DNA of 39,595 bases from Paramarasmius palmivorus (Eukaryota; Basidiomycota; Agaricomycetes; Agaricales; Marasmiaceae), in the NCBI GenBank assembly GCA_037176845.1, contig JAYKXP010000275.1:1-39595 (forward strand), read 5' to 3'. The notes under the pieces were generated by a model. The model saw nothing but the letters and a program-made list of their open reading frames with translations. It searched no databases and was not told the DNA's origin. Below are positions 21,863 through 31,619 of this stretch, one piece after another. The position numbers and the translations under genes were made by a program. Positions within the stretch are counted from its first letter, which is position 1, and the number at the start of each line of letters is the position of its first letter.

Positions 21863-24196
21863 ATGTCGCTCGAGAAATGCTCCAACTTTGCTATCAACGA
21901 CGGAACCTTCACGGCTGTCGCAGGCCATGTTTACAACATTCAAGGCAACCTTGTAATGGAGCAGCCTCACCCCGAGCAGGAGTATCCAAATGTTCTAAGC
22001 CAGGTACGTTGAATCATTACTGCACGGTAGCATGAAAGCTGATGGACATGTACTTCAGTATCAGGAGGTGAAGGCAGGGCAAGTTTATCTCAAGCGCAAG
22101 ATTGCAAAATCCAAGGTCAATGAGTGGGACACAGGAAGGTGGAGAAAACTTGACGCACATCGAACGATTCATGTCGCCACTATCGGGGAAAGAGAGCGCG
22201 AGTTCCTCCATGTTTCTTACAGTGGCCCTGATGCCATCCAGGTGAGGTTACTGTTTTGTGTTGTGTTACAGCATTTCCCTGATTGATTTTCGTCCTTATA
22301 GGTCTACCAAAAGGATATCAAGACCTTTGCAAGTGTCAAGTGAGCGATACATTTTCTGTTTTTTGATTTCCTCCGCCAATGGTTATAGGGATATCAACTA
22401 TACCCAGCTTTTTGGATACAGTAACTGGAACGCATTACCCTCACTTGTGTTCTATGATGGTGAGAAGGGCAATACCTTCATGATAGGATTGCGGTGACTT
22501 GTGTGCAGCGCTTGTGCCGGTGTCGCATGTATTTGAACGGAACGGGTTCTCAACACTTTTACAGACATACTTCAGCTATGTATGTTCTATTCTTTCTCTA
22601 CTTGCTGTGATAATCACCTTCGCTCTATAGGCTAGCCTAGCGCAAGGAATAGACCCCAAAACGGTACGCCCGTCCATCTTGGATAAGCCCTTGATACTCA
22701 AGCCAAGCTTTTAGCTTCTTGACGAGCTTTGGATCGAACCAAGAACCGGCATGCTATGTAAAGGGCCGTACGTTGAGGATTCCTCCACCATCCTTTACGA
22801 GGTCTGGTCAGGGGCAACTCCTGCACTCCCCAGTAGTGATCATCCTTCCCTTGACCTCCAGACCTACGACAACACCAGCCTTCTTTTCCAATACCTCATT
22901 GGAATTCTTCCTGTACACAATATCATCGACGGAATCCGCCGGTCCAACAGAGGAACCCCAGAGTGGCCCAACAACAAAGATGCCAAACTCATCCTCTCAT
23001 CTCTCCCTGGCACAATTCACCACAGAACAACTCGAGAGGTTATTGCTCGCTACCCGGGAGACAGAGATCAATGGTATTACTACCCCCGGAAGAAGTGGTT
23101 TCACGTACCGGATGCTATGCGAGAAACCACGCTTGTGATGCGTGATAGATCAGTGAGGTGTGTTTGAAATGGTGTTGAAGTGGTTATTTGGGCTGATTGG
23201 GGGTATAGGTTTAAGTTGATGCCAGCGGACATTGCCAGTGTCAAGTCGTTTAAGTTATATTATGATTTGTGGCCTGTGGGTGTGTGGAATTCCTTTGTGG
23301 ATTCATGGGTGTCACAGGCACATGGGATTTTCAGCCAGCTTGGGATTGAAGAGGGTGAATGGGGGGAGTATTGTGAGTTTATTGTGGTTCTTGTCAGAGT
23401 GCCGGTACTGATTGGTGTACAACAGCTATTTTGAGTCACTTTTACCTCTACTTTGTACGGGAACGGGACAAAGAAGGATCACATATATGCACTTACATCC
23501 CCCCATCAACACCAATATACCTCTTCATCCGACCAGTCCCCCACCCCTCCGATGATGAAAACAGGTGGGATGATTGGCTGGGAAGAAGGAGTTACTACTG
23601 GTCGTTTGACTCCGCTGGGAAAGAGGAGATGTCAGAGGGTGAGCGGCAGAGGTTGGGCCTTCTGTCATTTAGGTCCTACATCCAAGTACGGCATACCTGG
23701 TGGGATCACGACGCTTATGATGCAGTTGAAATGGTCAATTGTCATGAAGGGTTTGATCCTGCGTCGTTTGATCTGGCCCGATCTCTTGGGCATACAATTC
23801 TTGAAGTCATTGGTCGTAACGCGCAATTTGAGGAGGTCGAAGACGAAGGTGAGCTTCCCCATTCTTCTTTTGATTTGATGTATATCTCTTAACATATTTC
23901 ATTTACAAGATGTGGAAGTGGAAGTTGCAGTTAGCATCCCGAGCAACAATGAGAATGGGAGCATTGATGTTGGAGCTCCCATGGATGCCCAGCTCAGCCC
24001 TACCGTGGACGTGCATTCAAAAAACCCCTTCCAGCTCCAGGAAATCGTGGGTTCAATGGCTGAAGATGAAGTTCACCCAGCACTTTGGTCATTGAAAGCA
24101 AGGGTCATGTTAAAAATTCTTGTTTGCATTCCAATCACGTTCTATGTTGTGTTACTCTGTTTTTATTCACCTGATGATCCTAAGTACACTTTCTGA
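21863..24196 (+). CDS. Ten-exon gene for a tail-anchored, kinase-N-lobe-like hypothetical protein
   Basis: Predicted exons: 21863-22003, 22059-22241, 22302-22339, 22389-22459, 22509-22579, 22631-22663, 22715-23157, 23209-23372, 23426-23848, 23910-24196. All junctions are GT-AG, introns are 49-61 nt and phases agree, giving 617 residues. The start ATG sits in a good context (ctaccATG). Residues 8-25 (NFAINDGTFTAVAGHVYN) resemble an N-terminal motif I recall from many agaric hypothetical proteins. Residues 100-149 hold SYSGPDAIQVYQKD, YTQLFGY and LPSLVFYDALVP, similar to a degenerate protein-kinase N-lobe, but no HRD or DFG was seen. Residues 380-503 carry the block shared with the 3-528 paralogue (YYWSFD, LARSLG). 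Residues 589-608 form one hydrophobic segment nine residues from the end, suggesting a tail anchor. Function unknown; the gene appears intact. Confidence 0.85.
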
Positions 24197-25300
24197 GTGT
24201 AGCACTAGTGTAATTTAATACAGTTTGTATATCTGCAACAGACAAAGACCAGGAATGGTACTTGACGTGACTGGTACCAGCGCCGAGGTGGCGTAGTTGT
24301 TCCCATGTGTGCACACAACCCCAAACCAGTTGCCTCAGTTTCGTCAACACCTACACCCCCAGAAGCTTCAATTGCCCATAACTCATCTTTATTATTGACG
24401 CCCGATTTGGATACCTGCATGCGTAATCGTTCCTTGAGTTTTCGGGGCTTGGGTTTATGTTTGGTAATTTGCATAGGCGTAAAATCGTTGCTAGTGGCAG
24501 AGAGTGCTGGATAGAATGGGGAGGAGCCATAGTTATGCCTAGTGTGTGGGTATAGGTGTCAGAGGTTGAGTTTGGCAGCCTGGGACACAGGGCATAGCTT
24601 CAAAATGAGGTAGTGCCGAAATAGCTGGAATGGAGAGGCAGTGTGGGCTCTGGAGGTAGGACTAGAGTGTAGCCTTTGGTTCTAGTGCACGTAGAGAGGG
24701 AGTGGAGCAATGCATGTGTCGAAGATTGAGGATGTTGATGTCGTAGGGTGACCAAGGCTGAGGGATGTGCATCTGATATCCAATGTTGAGGCTGGTCAAG
24801 GTCTAGGCAGTGACGACATTGTGAGAGCAAGAAATGAAGCAAAGGAATAAAAACACACCTTTTCTTTAGTTACTCAGCCTGCAAAATCCCACTCTGAGCA
24901 CCGAAGGACGTTGGGGCATCGAGGTGAGAGGCATGCCGCGTGGTGTTGCCCTGAGAGATGGGTTGAGCGTGTTTCCAGGTATGTGATGGAGGAACACATA
25001 CCTATGGTGAAGGTCAGATAAGATGAGTGTATGGTGAATTGAGAATCTTGACAGCGCATTGGATGGACAAGAGGTGGTGGTCAAAGTGGAAGCGTCCTGC
25101 TGCCGGCGCTTCTCTTCTCACAACGACCACCTCCTTCAACACGTTCATCTTGGTAGGCATAGAAAGGTGAGATCAAACTTTCTGTATACTGCTCTTAGAT
25201 CTAACATACCTTTCAGAAGCTCATAGAAATCAAATACAAGATATACCTCAAGATAGAATCATCATCAATCATCCATGGTATGACTGTTGGTATGTTTGCT
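23558..25300 (+). repeat. Segmental duplication, copy 2 (module A)
   Basis: Collinear with 1-1690 (offset about 23557 at the start, 23586 near the end). The last exons of the intact gene lie inside it. Beyond 24196 it holds no intact gene. The minus strand keeps the KPRKLKERLR segment near 24430-24460. The small two-exon relic at 25070-25260 has lost one G before the donor relative to the first copy. Confidence 0.85.
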
Positions 25301-25886
25301 ACATCCATCAAACTCCAACCAAATCATTGTTAAAATTTCTTCCAAGTTTTCCAGCGTTCTCATTTCGAGTTGCTGGCATATTGCATTTGCCTAAAAAGAT
25401 CTCATGCTATCCCAGAAACGGTCGACCCCGCCATGTCAGTGGCTTCCTGTACACTGTGGACTAGTCAAGACAACTATTCATCGTCCCTAGTTGGAATTCC
25501 TTCCTTATTGCCCCCAAAAGCCCAACAGGCATACACAGCACCTTGTATGGTTCCCATCTGACTCATCTGCAATTGATGTTTGGTTCGGTGCTTGAGATTT
25601 CAAGACTGTACCCCTACCCTCTGCACTATGGATTTTCGGCGTCGATTGTTGGCGTATTTGGCTGGATGTTGTCAATTGGAAGCAGGTGGACCTGCTGCTC
25701 CCTAAAACATCCCGACGCTGCTCTCGACGACGACGACAACATGGCCTTCCTATTCGGGCTGAATCGCCACGTGACTCTGGTTACCTTCTCTACAAGTCAA
25801 ACGCTAGGAGCTCGATTGATGTGCGGGTGTCAGTACTTCAGTTTCAGTTCCTGTCGTGGGGCCTCCTATCACGACATGTCTCAGTA

Positions 25887-25888
25887 TA
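25887..25888. repeat. TA target-site duplication, left
   Basis: TA immediately outside the left inverted repeat; its partner is at 27148-27149. Confidence 0.85.
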
Positions 25889-25914
25889 CTCGATGATGTA
25901 ATAATTAATGAGAA
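25889..25914 (+). repeat. Left terminal inverted repeat of the Tc1 element
   Basis: Starts CTCGATGATGTAATAATT and ends AATGAGAA; 21 of 26 bases match the reverse complement of 27122-27147. The in-frame ATG at 25908 lies inside this repeat, which argues against it being the transposase start. Confidence 0.85.
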
Positions 25915-25970
25915 AATATTACGTAATAAAATCGAACCATTTTTCTTTCCTACCACATTGTTCATCCTCT

Positions 25971-27026
25971 ATGCCCCCAGTCCGCAACTCATATACACGC
26001 CATGATAGCCCAAAGAAGAACTGCTTCATTGGCGCAATTCAGGCAGGGATGAGTGTTGCAGAAGCTGCTGAAAAGGAGAATATTCCACTCAGCACTGCAT
26101 ACAAAATCCGGGACAAATTCCTTTTGACTGGTTCAACACATTCTCTCCCACGCTCTGGTCGACCTCCCAAGGTCACTGAGCGGGTTGAACGTCAGATTGT
26201 GCGGGAGGCCATTCGAAATTGCCGTGCACCTCTTTCATCCATTGCAAATAGCGTCGCCACTCCAGTCTCAACATCAACTGCTCAAAATGTTCTTGCTGCC
26301 CATGGACTTCATCGACGGGTGGCCAAACATGTTCCATATCTCTCTAGGCGTAGCAAGTATTCACGCTACCAGTGGGTGAGGGATAACAAGTACCGTGGGG
26401 ACAAGAGTTGGGGGGATACAGTCTTTTCAGACGAATGTTATGTTGAGGTGGTGGAGGATCATGGGCGTATTCTTGTAACCAGGCAAAAGAATGAGGTGGT
26501 CCATCCAGACTGTGTTGTTCCTACCTTCACCCAGTCCAATATCCGAGTTATGGTCTGGGCCTGCATCATGTATAATGAAAAGGGTCCAATCGTAGTTCTG
26601 GATTACCCAGGAGGCCGAGGAGGAGGAATGAATTCAACTCGCTATCAGCAACAGGTACTACAGGAGCACCTCCTACCTTTCTTCAAGGAGAAGCAGCGAT
26701 CCATCGCTGGACTGAAGTTCCAGCAGGATAACGCACCTGCACACAAGTCAAAGTCAACCCTACGTTGGTTCTGGGACAATAACATTCCATTATTCCCTCA
26801 TCCACCTTCTTCTCCTGATCTCAACCCAGTTGAACCTGTTTGGTGCTCACTGAAGAAGGCGCTCAAATGTCGACAACACCGTCCCACCAGCGCTGGAGAA
26901 TTGAAGCAGGCAATTTATGAGGAATGGGCCAATTTACCAATATCGGTAATCAATAACCAAATTGGTGGGATGGGAAAGCGAGTTCAAGCAGTTATTACTG
27001 CTCGTGGGGGTCACACAAAGTACTAG
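25971..27026 (+). CDS. Tc1/mariner-family transposase (DD34E)
   Basis: Cut-and-paste transposase of 351 codons, the usual size for the family, with no intron or internal stop. N-terminal helix-turn-helix (about residues 18-56, with MSVAEAAEKENIPLSTAYKI), then a GRPPK linker (63-67) and a second DNA-binding region (about 70-130). The catalytic DDE fold follows: first acid in VFSDE (D154), second in FQQDNAPAH (D253), third in SPDLNPVEPVW (E288). Exactly 34 residues separate D253 and E288, the Tc1-type spacing. I chose ATG 25971 because the upstream in-frame ATG (25908) lies in the inverted repeat. All catalytic residues are present, so the enzyme may be active. Confidence 0.93.
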   Translation: MPPVRNSYTRHDSPKKNCFIGAIQAGMSVAEAAEKENIPLSTAYKIRDKFLLTGSTHSLPRSGRPPKVTERVERQIVREAIRNCRAPLSSIANSVATPVSTSTAQNVLAAHGLHRRVAKHVPYLSRRSKYSRYQWVRDNKYRGDKSWGDTVFSDECYVEVVEDHGRILVTRQKNEVVHPDCVVPTFTQSNIRVMVWACIMYNEKGPIVVLDYPGGRGGGMNSTRYQQQVLQEHLLPFFKEKQRSIAGLKFQQDNAPAHKSKSTLRWFWDNNIPLFPHPPSSPDLNPVEPVWCSLKKALKCRQHRPTSAGELKQAIYEEWANLPISVINNQIGGMGKRVQAVITARGGHTKY

Positions 27027-27121
27027 AGTAAAATAGTATATATATCTTCAGTGTTACTTAGAGACATGTTGGGGAAAAACTAGATTTTTTAGCTCGGAGC
27101 GCCCCATCAATGATGACATCA

Positions 27122-27147
27122 TTCTCATTACTTAATACATGCACGAG
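27122..27147 (-). repeat. Right terminal inverted repeat of the Tc1 element
   Basis: Reverse complement begins CTCGTGCATGTATTAAGT; pairs with 25889-25914 with five mismatches. It is followed by TA at 27148-27149. Confidence 0.85.
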
Positions 27148-27751
27148 TATGTGGGTGGGCCCATTCTGATGCTCAACCTGCCTGTACCATGTGAACGTAT
27201 CCTGCCTACTAAAGAGACCACTGTGCCAGTGGCTTCCTTGTCGGAACTCTCACACCATGCCAGGAAGGTCGTAGTCTATACCACGGATGTGTGGACCTCA
27301 CCTTTGGTGCTGACCTGTATTACTAGTATACACGGTCACGTCTGACCTTGAAAGTCTCAGCAGATAGCTTCCTTCAAGGACTCCTACGCGTTGGCACACG
27401 GTCAGTGCTGGCGTTTCTATTCACAAAAAATGGGTTCCTTTCTATCCGATATCATGGTATTTTCTCGTCTATGATGACTTGTGAAAGCTTGGACTTGGTT
27501 CACGTATTCTGTGTTCGAGGTTTATGATACAATAGAAATATGGCGACTCCAATGAATATCTATAACCTTTTAAGGACCCTTGATTAACATGTTTGAACTA
27601 CCTGCCTTTGGTACTGCCACTGTGACATTGAAGTGACTTGGACCCACTTTGATCGTATCAGAATGGTGCCTTGGGCAGCCGTGGTCGGGGTACTGACCAT
27701 ACTCTCGAGTCACGGAACCCGGTCGTTCTTCTACAAGGACCATGTGCCGGT

Positions 27752-27777
27752 TTCCTTCCTTCCTTCCTTCCTTCCTT
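27752..27777. repeat. (TTCC)n microsatellite, 6.5 units
   Basis: Uninterrupted ttcc tetranucleotide tract. It sits a few bases before the point where module B resumes, so it marks the right boundary of the insertion. Confidence 0.95.
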
Positions 27778-27782
27778 GACAT

Positions 27783-28640
27783 TTTTCACCATCACTCATA
27801 GCTCCTCCTAGCCAACTACAAGTCCAAAAACGCCATCCAAACCTTTGAAGACGTATTCTTCTTCATGTAAAACCCAAAAGCCTCCTATCACTTTCTCAAA
27901 CGCGCTCCCCAACACCACCTTGACCCGTTCCCAATCACTCCACAACAGTAGTGTCCACAGAGCCTCAACCACTTTGACCTAGGCTTCAGTTTCTCTCATT
28001 CCGCAATATGGGCTATACACATCCTTTTTCCTACCTCCCACTTGCATTACAACACGTCCAATAACCTGTACTCTACCCTTGCATCCTCGTCTTCACCCTA
28101 CACCCTTCCCGTCTCCAGCACTCGAGACTCCACAGGAATAACGCCCTTTGCAATGATCCCAGCCTACCTCTCCGTATATGGCTCTTTTGCCGCAACCACG
28201 AGTCTCCCAAACACGATGCAATTACGCTCCCTTTGCCCTGCCCTGCTATCGAGCCTTGTGTCGTGTATTCCACCAAATCGCAAACAGGCTCATGGTGGTA
28301 CATGGGGTGATGATGGGCTTGCGGATACAGGAATGGGCAGGGTAGAATCGGTGGTTGACTTGTTGGGATGAAACCGTTGGGTAAGTACACTATCTCCCAC
28401 TGTTTCGACGCGTCTCACTGACCGTATTGTTTCCAGCAGCAAAGAAACTGCGCTAAAGTACGGTCGTAGCTCTTTGAACAAACTGGCGAGCTTGAAAAGA
28501 ACATTTTTTCCTGTCGCAATGTCTGGGCCCGCAGGTCCTTCCTCCTCAATATCCAGACGTAAACACCCCGCCTTTCTACCCCCTCATAGCCAACCTCCTC
28601 CCAGTCCCATACTCCAAGATCGTCAACATCAGCAAAACGG
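27783..28640 (+). repeat. Module B, copy 2, 5' part
   Basis: Close match to 1707-2560, including atttttcaccatcactcat, ctcaaacgcgctccccaaca, cctcaaccactttgacctag and the gtaagtacac...ttccag intron-like segment near 28381-28438. The minus strand at 28230-28330 keeps the ILPCPFL..HP.YHHE..CDLVE peptide. Confidence 0.7.
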
Positions 28641-28843
28641 TCGACTTTGCTTTTGCGCCTTGCTAGGGAAAAAAGTGCTGAGAAAGGTTTAAAAGATGGA
28701 TTTTACTTTGAAAGCACCTGGTGCTTTCTCGTCAGCGTCATCAGTCTTAAACCCGGGTGCTTTTCCTTAAACTACACTACTTTTCCTTAGTAAATACAGT
28801 ATCCTTTTTACATATGATCCCACTGCCGCCACCCCCGCCACTA

Positions 28844-29840
28844 TTAGTTTTGGATTGCCTTGAGACTCTCATCGCATGCTTCCCGCAATTCATCTATGTG
28901 GTCGAGTTCAAGCTGTGTGCGTCATCAAACCTATGACCAGAGAAAGGAAAAGGATCACATACGTTGAAACCGACTGTTAGTAGGCCCAGAATAACTTGGC
29001 CATGTGTCTATGACTTTCGACACCTAAAAGGATTGTTCAGTTTGTCAATACAGAGGTAGACGCGAGGGAAATCTAACGTACAGACATGTGGATACTGCAA
29101 CACTCATGTTCAGTAGGCATGAGTCCTTGGGGATCTGTTTGATGGCTAAATGGATGGTTCATCAATACATAGGTAGAGACATGAGGGAAATACAACTTAC
29201 AGATGTCTGGATAATATTGCATTTATGTTTGGTAGGCGCTATTCCTTGGGAATCTGAAATAATACAGCCTGAGTGAGTGTCAACGCAAGCAAATTTTCAA
29301 TGAATATTGCATACCGAGGGGTTCTCTTTCTTCTTGGTGCTCGACTCTTGTTCAATCACTGACTGGGGTTTGCGTGAAAAGCTGGACTTGATTGGGGAAT
29401 CCGTTAGCCTAGATTGTGGGAAATGATTGAGACATACTAATGACTGGGTATATCTCACATTCTCAACGCTCACCCAGATCTGCCTACTCCATATCCATCA
29501 TGAATCTTGTACTATCGGCGGCTGCTAAAAGAAAGAAATATTAGGTGAGCCATTGTAAAGAATGTTTGGAGCACACCTGTCCTAATTCATGAATGTCCGA
29601 GTCTGACTCTATGACAATGATGAGGGAGACGGCCCTAGGCAATGGTGATGGTAGTGAGCAGAGAAATTTTACTCGTGAGAATGCCACGCGTCTGTTATGA
29701 CTCGACTCACCCTGGTCCAGAACTTCAACGTTTTCCTCTAAGTTCCCGCTTGCCTGTACCCCAATAGACCCCAATGCACGCCCCTCAGGCCTTGCGACAT
29801 TGTAAGTACTTACTAGGACATTGATATTTGAGCGCAACAT
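28844..29840 (-). pseudogene. Minus-strand multi-exon gene relic, family unknown
   Basis: Exon-like pieces on the minus strand include one ending near 29560 with ESDSDIHELGQ, one at about 29320-29420 reading LTDSPIKSSFSRKPQSVIEQ and continuing lysine-rich, 53-nt exons at 29201-29253 and 29082-29134, an exon at 28963-29023 (VSKVIDTWPSYSGPTNSRFQ) and a last exon at 28844-28893 (ELREACDESLKAIQN, then stop). Introns are about 50-70 nt with GTAAG/GTACG/GTATG donors. Phases do not agree through the 53-nt exons, so the gene is decayed, spliced differently, or uses one of the two exons at a time. Confidence 0.4.
29024..29253 (-). repeat. Tandem exon+intron duplication, period 119 bp
   Basis: The 53-nt exon-like segments 29201-29253 and 29082-29134 (both start ATYCCCAAGGA on the minus strand and end at a GTA(A/C)GTT donor), together with their downstream introns, are clearly similar. 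The exons encode SQGIAPTKHKCNIIQTS and PQGLMPTEHECCSIHMS in the same relative frame. Confidence 0.75.
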
Positions 29841-30149
29841 TTAGTTCCGACAGTTGCTATATTGTCATAGTGTCTCAAGCTCGGTGTAGTGTCTTTTGAT
29901 GTTATGGTGCAACTTCAACTGGAGCTGAGCGCTGAATCCCAAAGCACTACCTCCTCTAGAAAGGAAAAATGAGACAGATTAAAGGCAATCATATCCATGT
30001 ATCAGCCAAAGACCCTGAAAATCAGATAAAGGACCGGGGAATAGGGTAAAGACTCCGGATTTAGGCAAAAGCGGCTCAAAGCAAAACCGACCATTTTGCT
30101 GATGAAGGTTCAATCTTTCTGTGATACATGAGGCTTCGCTGGTTGTTTT

Positions 30150-30500
30150 ACCAACCGACGCCTAGTTTTCACCTTCTTCGGCTCCACTTATCTTGAAGGA
30201 TGCACGCCCCCAGCTTCATCTCCGACCTTCCTTTGCTCAAAGAATGAAGCTGCATAGCCTTATCTGTGTCAACTTCACAGAAAGACACTGGTGGTTGTCA
30301 GCATAATACATCGCAGGATATCATTATGCGATAGAAACCTGCTACACCCACGTAGGCTGTCGTTGGAGGAGATGGGGTATGGGGAGGGGATACCCCTGGT
30401 TGGGCTTGGATGAGGGAAAGGCGGCGGATAATTGGCCATGGATCAAGCTTTGGTGGGTACTCTTCACTTTTCTGTTATCAGCTGATATTGACAATTCATG
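30150..30500 (+). repeat. Module B, copy 2, 3' part
   Basis: Matches 2590-2990: accaaccgacgcc, cttcttcggctcc, ggttgtcagca..atac, gatggggtatggggagggga, tggatgagggaaa and tcatgtacagcag in the same order. Confidence 0.7.
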
Positions 30501-31600
30501 TACAGCAGCAGTCAGCATAGATCACCCAGAACGTCCAGTGGCGCGAAAGATTCCCCACGACCATTCTTGAAAACACCCACTGCCCCCGTGGTATTACATG
30601 CAACTCGAGCTCGGAAATGTACCTCCACACTGCTGCACCAGGACAATCCTTTGGTATACATGCTCTAGTCGAACATTCTCGCTTTAACTGCAAAACCTTC
30701 TACTCCTATAGCTTGTAGAGTAGCCAATACCAATGTCCATATACAGTAAGGGTCCTTCCCAAAATGGAAGGAACCCTGGAAAGGTACATTTGTGCCTAGA
30801 GGTGCAAGTTTTCTATGTTACTATAGAATAAAATCAGCATCTCGAGAGCCAGCTGGTCCATGGAGATACTACTCACCGAGCTCGTTGACCTTTTCTTCAA
30901 AGGATCTTTTGGGCTTCAATCTCAGCCCTCAACGTTAACCAAGGCCCAACTCGATGCCCATCCCAGTCAAGCATAGGGACAATTATACCCAGAGCTCAAT
31001 AACCTGACACCCTCAGAATCGCCTCTGCATCCGCACCGAGATCTCTACCTCTGGAAGTTGTAGAACGTCGTGGGGCTGTTGGTAGTCGTTGAGATGTGGG
31101 AATACGAGGACATTCGCTGCAGCGGGGGGCGGGGTGTGTTGATATTGGCGTAATCGTGAGTGTTTGAGGAGTGTTGGGATCTGGGCTACAGTACAGAGTG
31201 AGTAAAACCATGCCACAGCGTGAATATGGGAGTACTGATATTCACCTATAAGAAGTTCAAGCTCTACTTAGCCTGGCTGATAGACTCCGTCAGGCATCTA
31301 TTCCCTGCGCCGTCAACCATTGCGTTTAATGATGATAAATCAAAAGCCGGGCTATCGAAGCCTTGGGTTGTGGATGGTGTCAGTCGGGTGCGTGTGGAGC
31401 TTCATCGATTTCGTGACAATTCTTCTGGCAAGCGCGAATTTAAAGCAGAGGCAGGGTATAGTCGGCAGGGTACACGGTAGGACTGAAACTATGGGAGTGT
31501 ACCCAAGGGTGTTGTTGGTTGTAGTTCCAATGGAAGGCCCAGGACCAGGAAGGGTGTGTTGAGCTTCGAGTTCAAGACCTAGGCTGGAGTTGAAGTCATG
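30500..31600 (+). repeat. Module C, copy 2
   Basis: Matches 2986-4230. It includes the ccttcccaaaatggaagg near-palindrome (30752-30769) and the minus-strand NVLVFPHLNDY exon (about 31020-31125). The 70-100-codon frames here are antisense shadows or decayed exons. Confidence 0.7.
31016..31216 (-). pseudogene. Conserved minus-strand exon relic (NVLAFPHLND type), copy 5
   Basis: Open on the minus strand for 67 codons, containing PPPAAANVLVFPHLNDYQQP and then HDVLQLPEVEISVRMQRRF. It aligns with 3700-3770 (minus) and 9198-9300 (plus). No known domain was recognised. Confidence 0.4.
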
Positions 31601-31619
31601 AGAGCGGGAGCTGAGTGAA

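Larger units (their letters stand above)
25889..27147 (+). mobile_element. Complete Tc1/mariner transposon, 1259 bp
   Basis: Bounded by TA dinucleotides at 25887-25888 and 27148-27149, the canonical Tc1/mariner target duplication. Terminal inverted repeats of 26 bp begin CTCG and match at 21 of 26 positions. The single open transposase lies in between. Intact frame, paired repeats and target duplication suggest a fairly recent insertion; the TIR mismatches suggest it is not brand new. Confidence 0.9.
25300..27782 (+). mobile_element. 2.5-kb insertion between modules A and B, containing a nested Tc1 element
   Basis: In the left copy, module A (ends about 1690) is followed directly by module B (starts about 1707). 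Here the same two modules are separated by about 2.48 kb. Removing the Tc1 element (25889-27147) leaves about 1.2 kb of older inserted DNA. Read across the Tc1 empty site, that DNA has one frame open for about 163 codons (25596-25888 joined to 27150-27345), but no motif is recognised and chance is possible. I could not define terminal repeats or a target duplication for the outer insert. Confidence 0.6.
28650..30150 (-). other. 1.5-kb insertion interrupting module B, with minus-strand exon-like pieces
   Basis: Module B breaks near 28640-28700 and resumes near 30150 (gttttaccaaccgacgcc against the 2593-2610 region), so this block is an insertion relative to copy 1. On the minus strand it has a series of short introns with good signals. 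I found no terminal repeats at its edges. It may be captured gene DNA or part of an unrecognised element. Confidence 0.55.

Noticed and set aside
25908..25970. Upstream in-frame ATG that would extend the transposase to 372 residues
   Set aside because: The ATG lies within the left terminal inverted repeat, and the added residues have no counterpart in Tc1 transposases. ATG 25971 gives the usual length.
25596..27345. 163-codon frame recreated by removing the Tc1 element
   Set aside because: Length is near what chance could give in a window of this size and no domain is recognised; kept only as a remark on the outer insertion.
27752..27777. TTCC tract as a CRISPR-like or regulatory array
   Set aside because: Simple uninterrupted tetranucleotide microsatellite without spacers.
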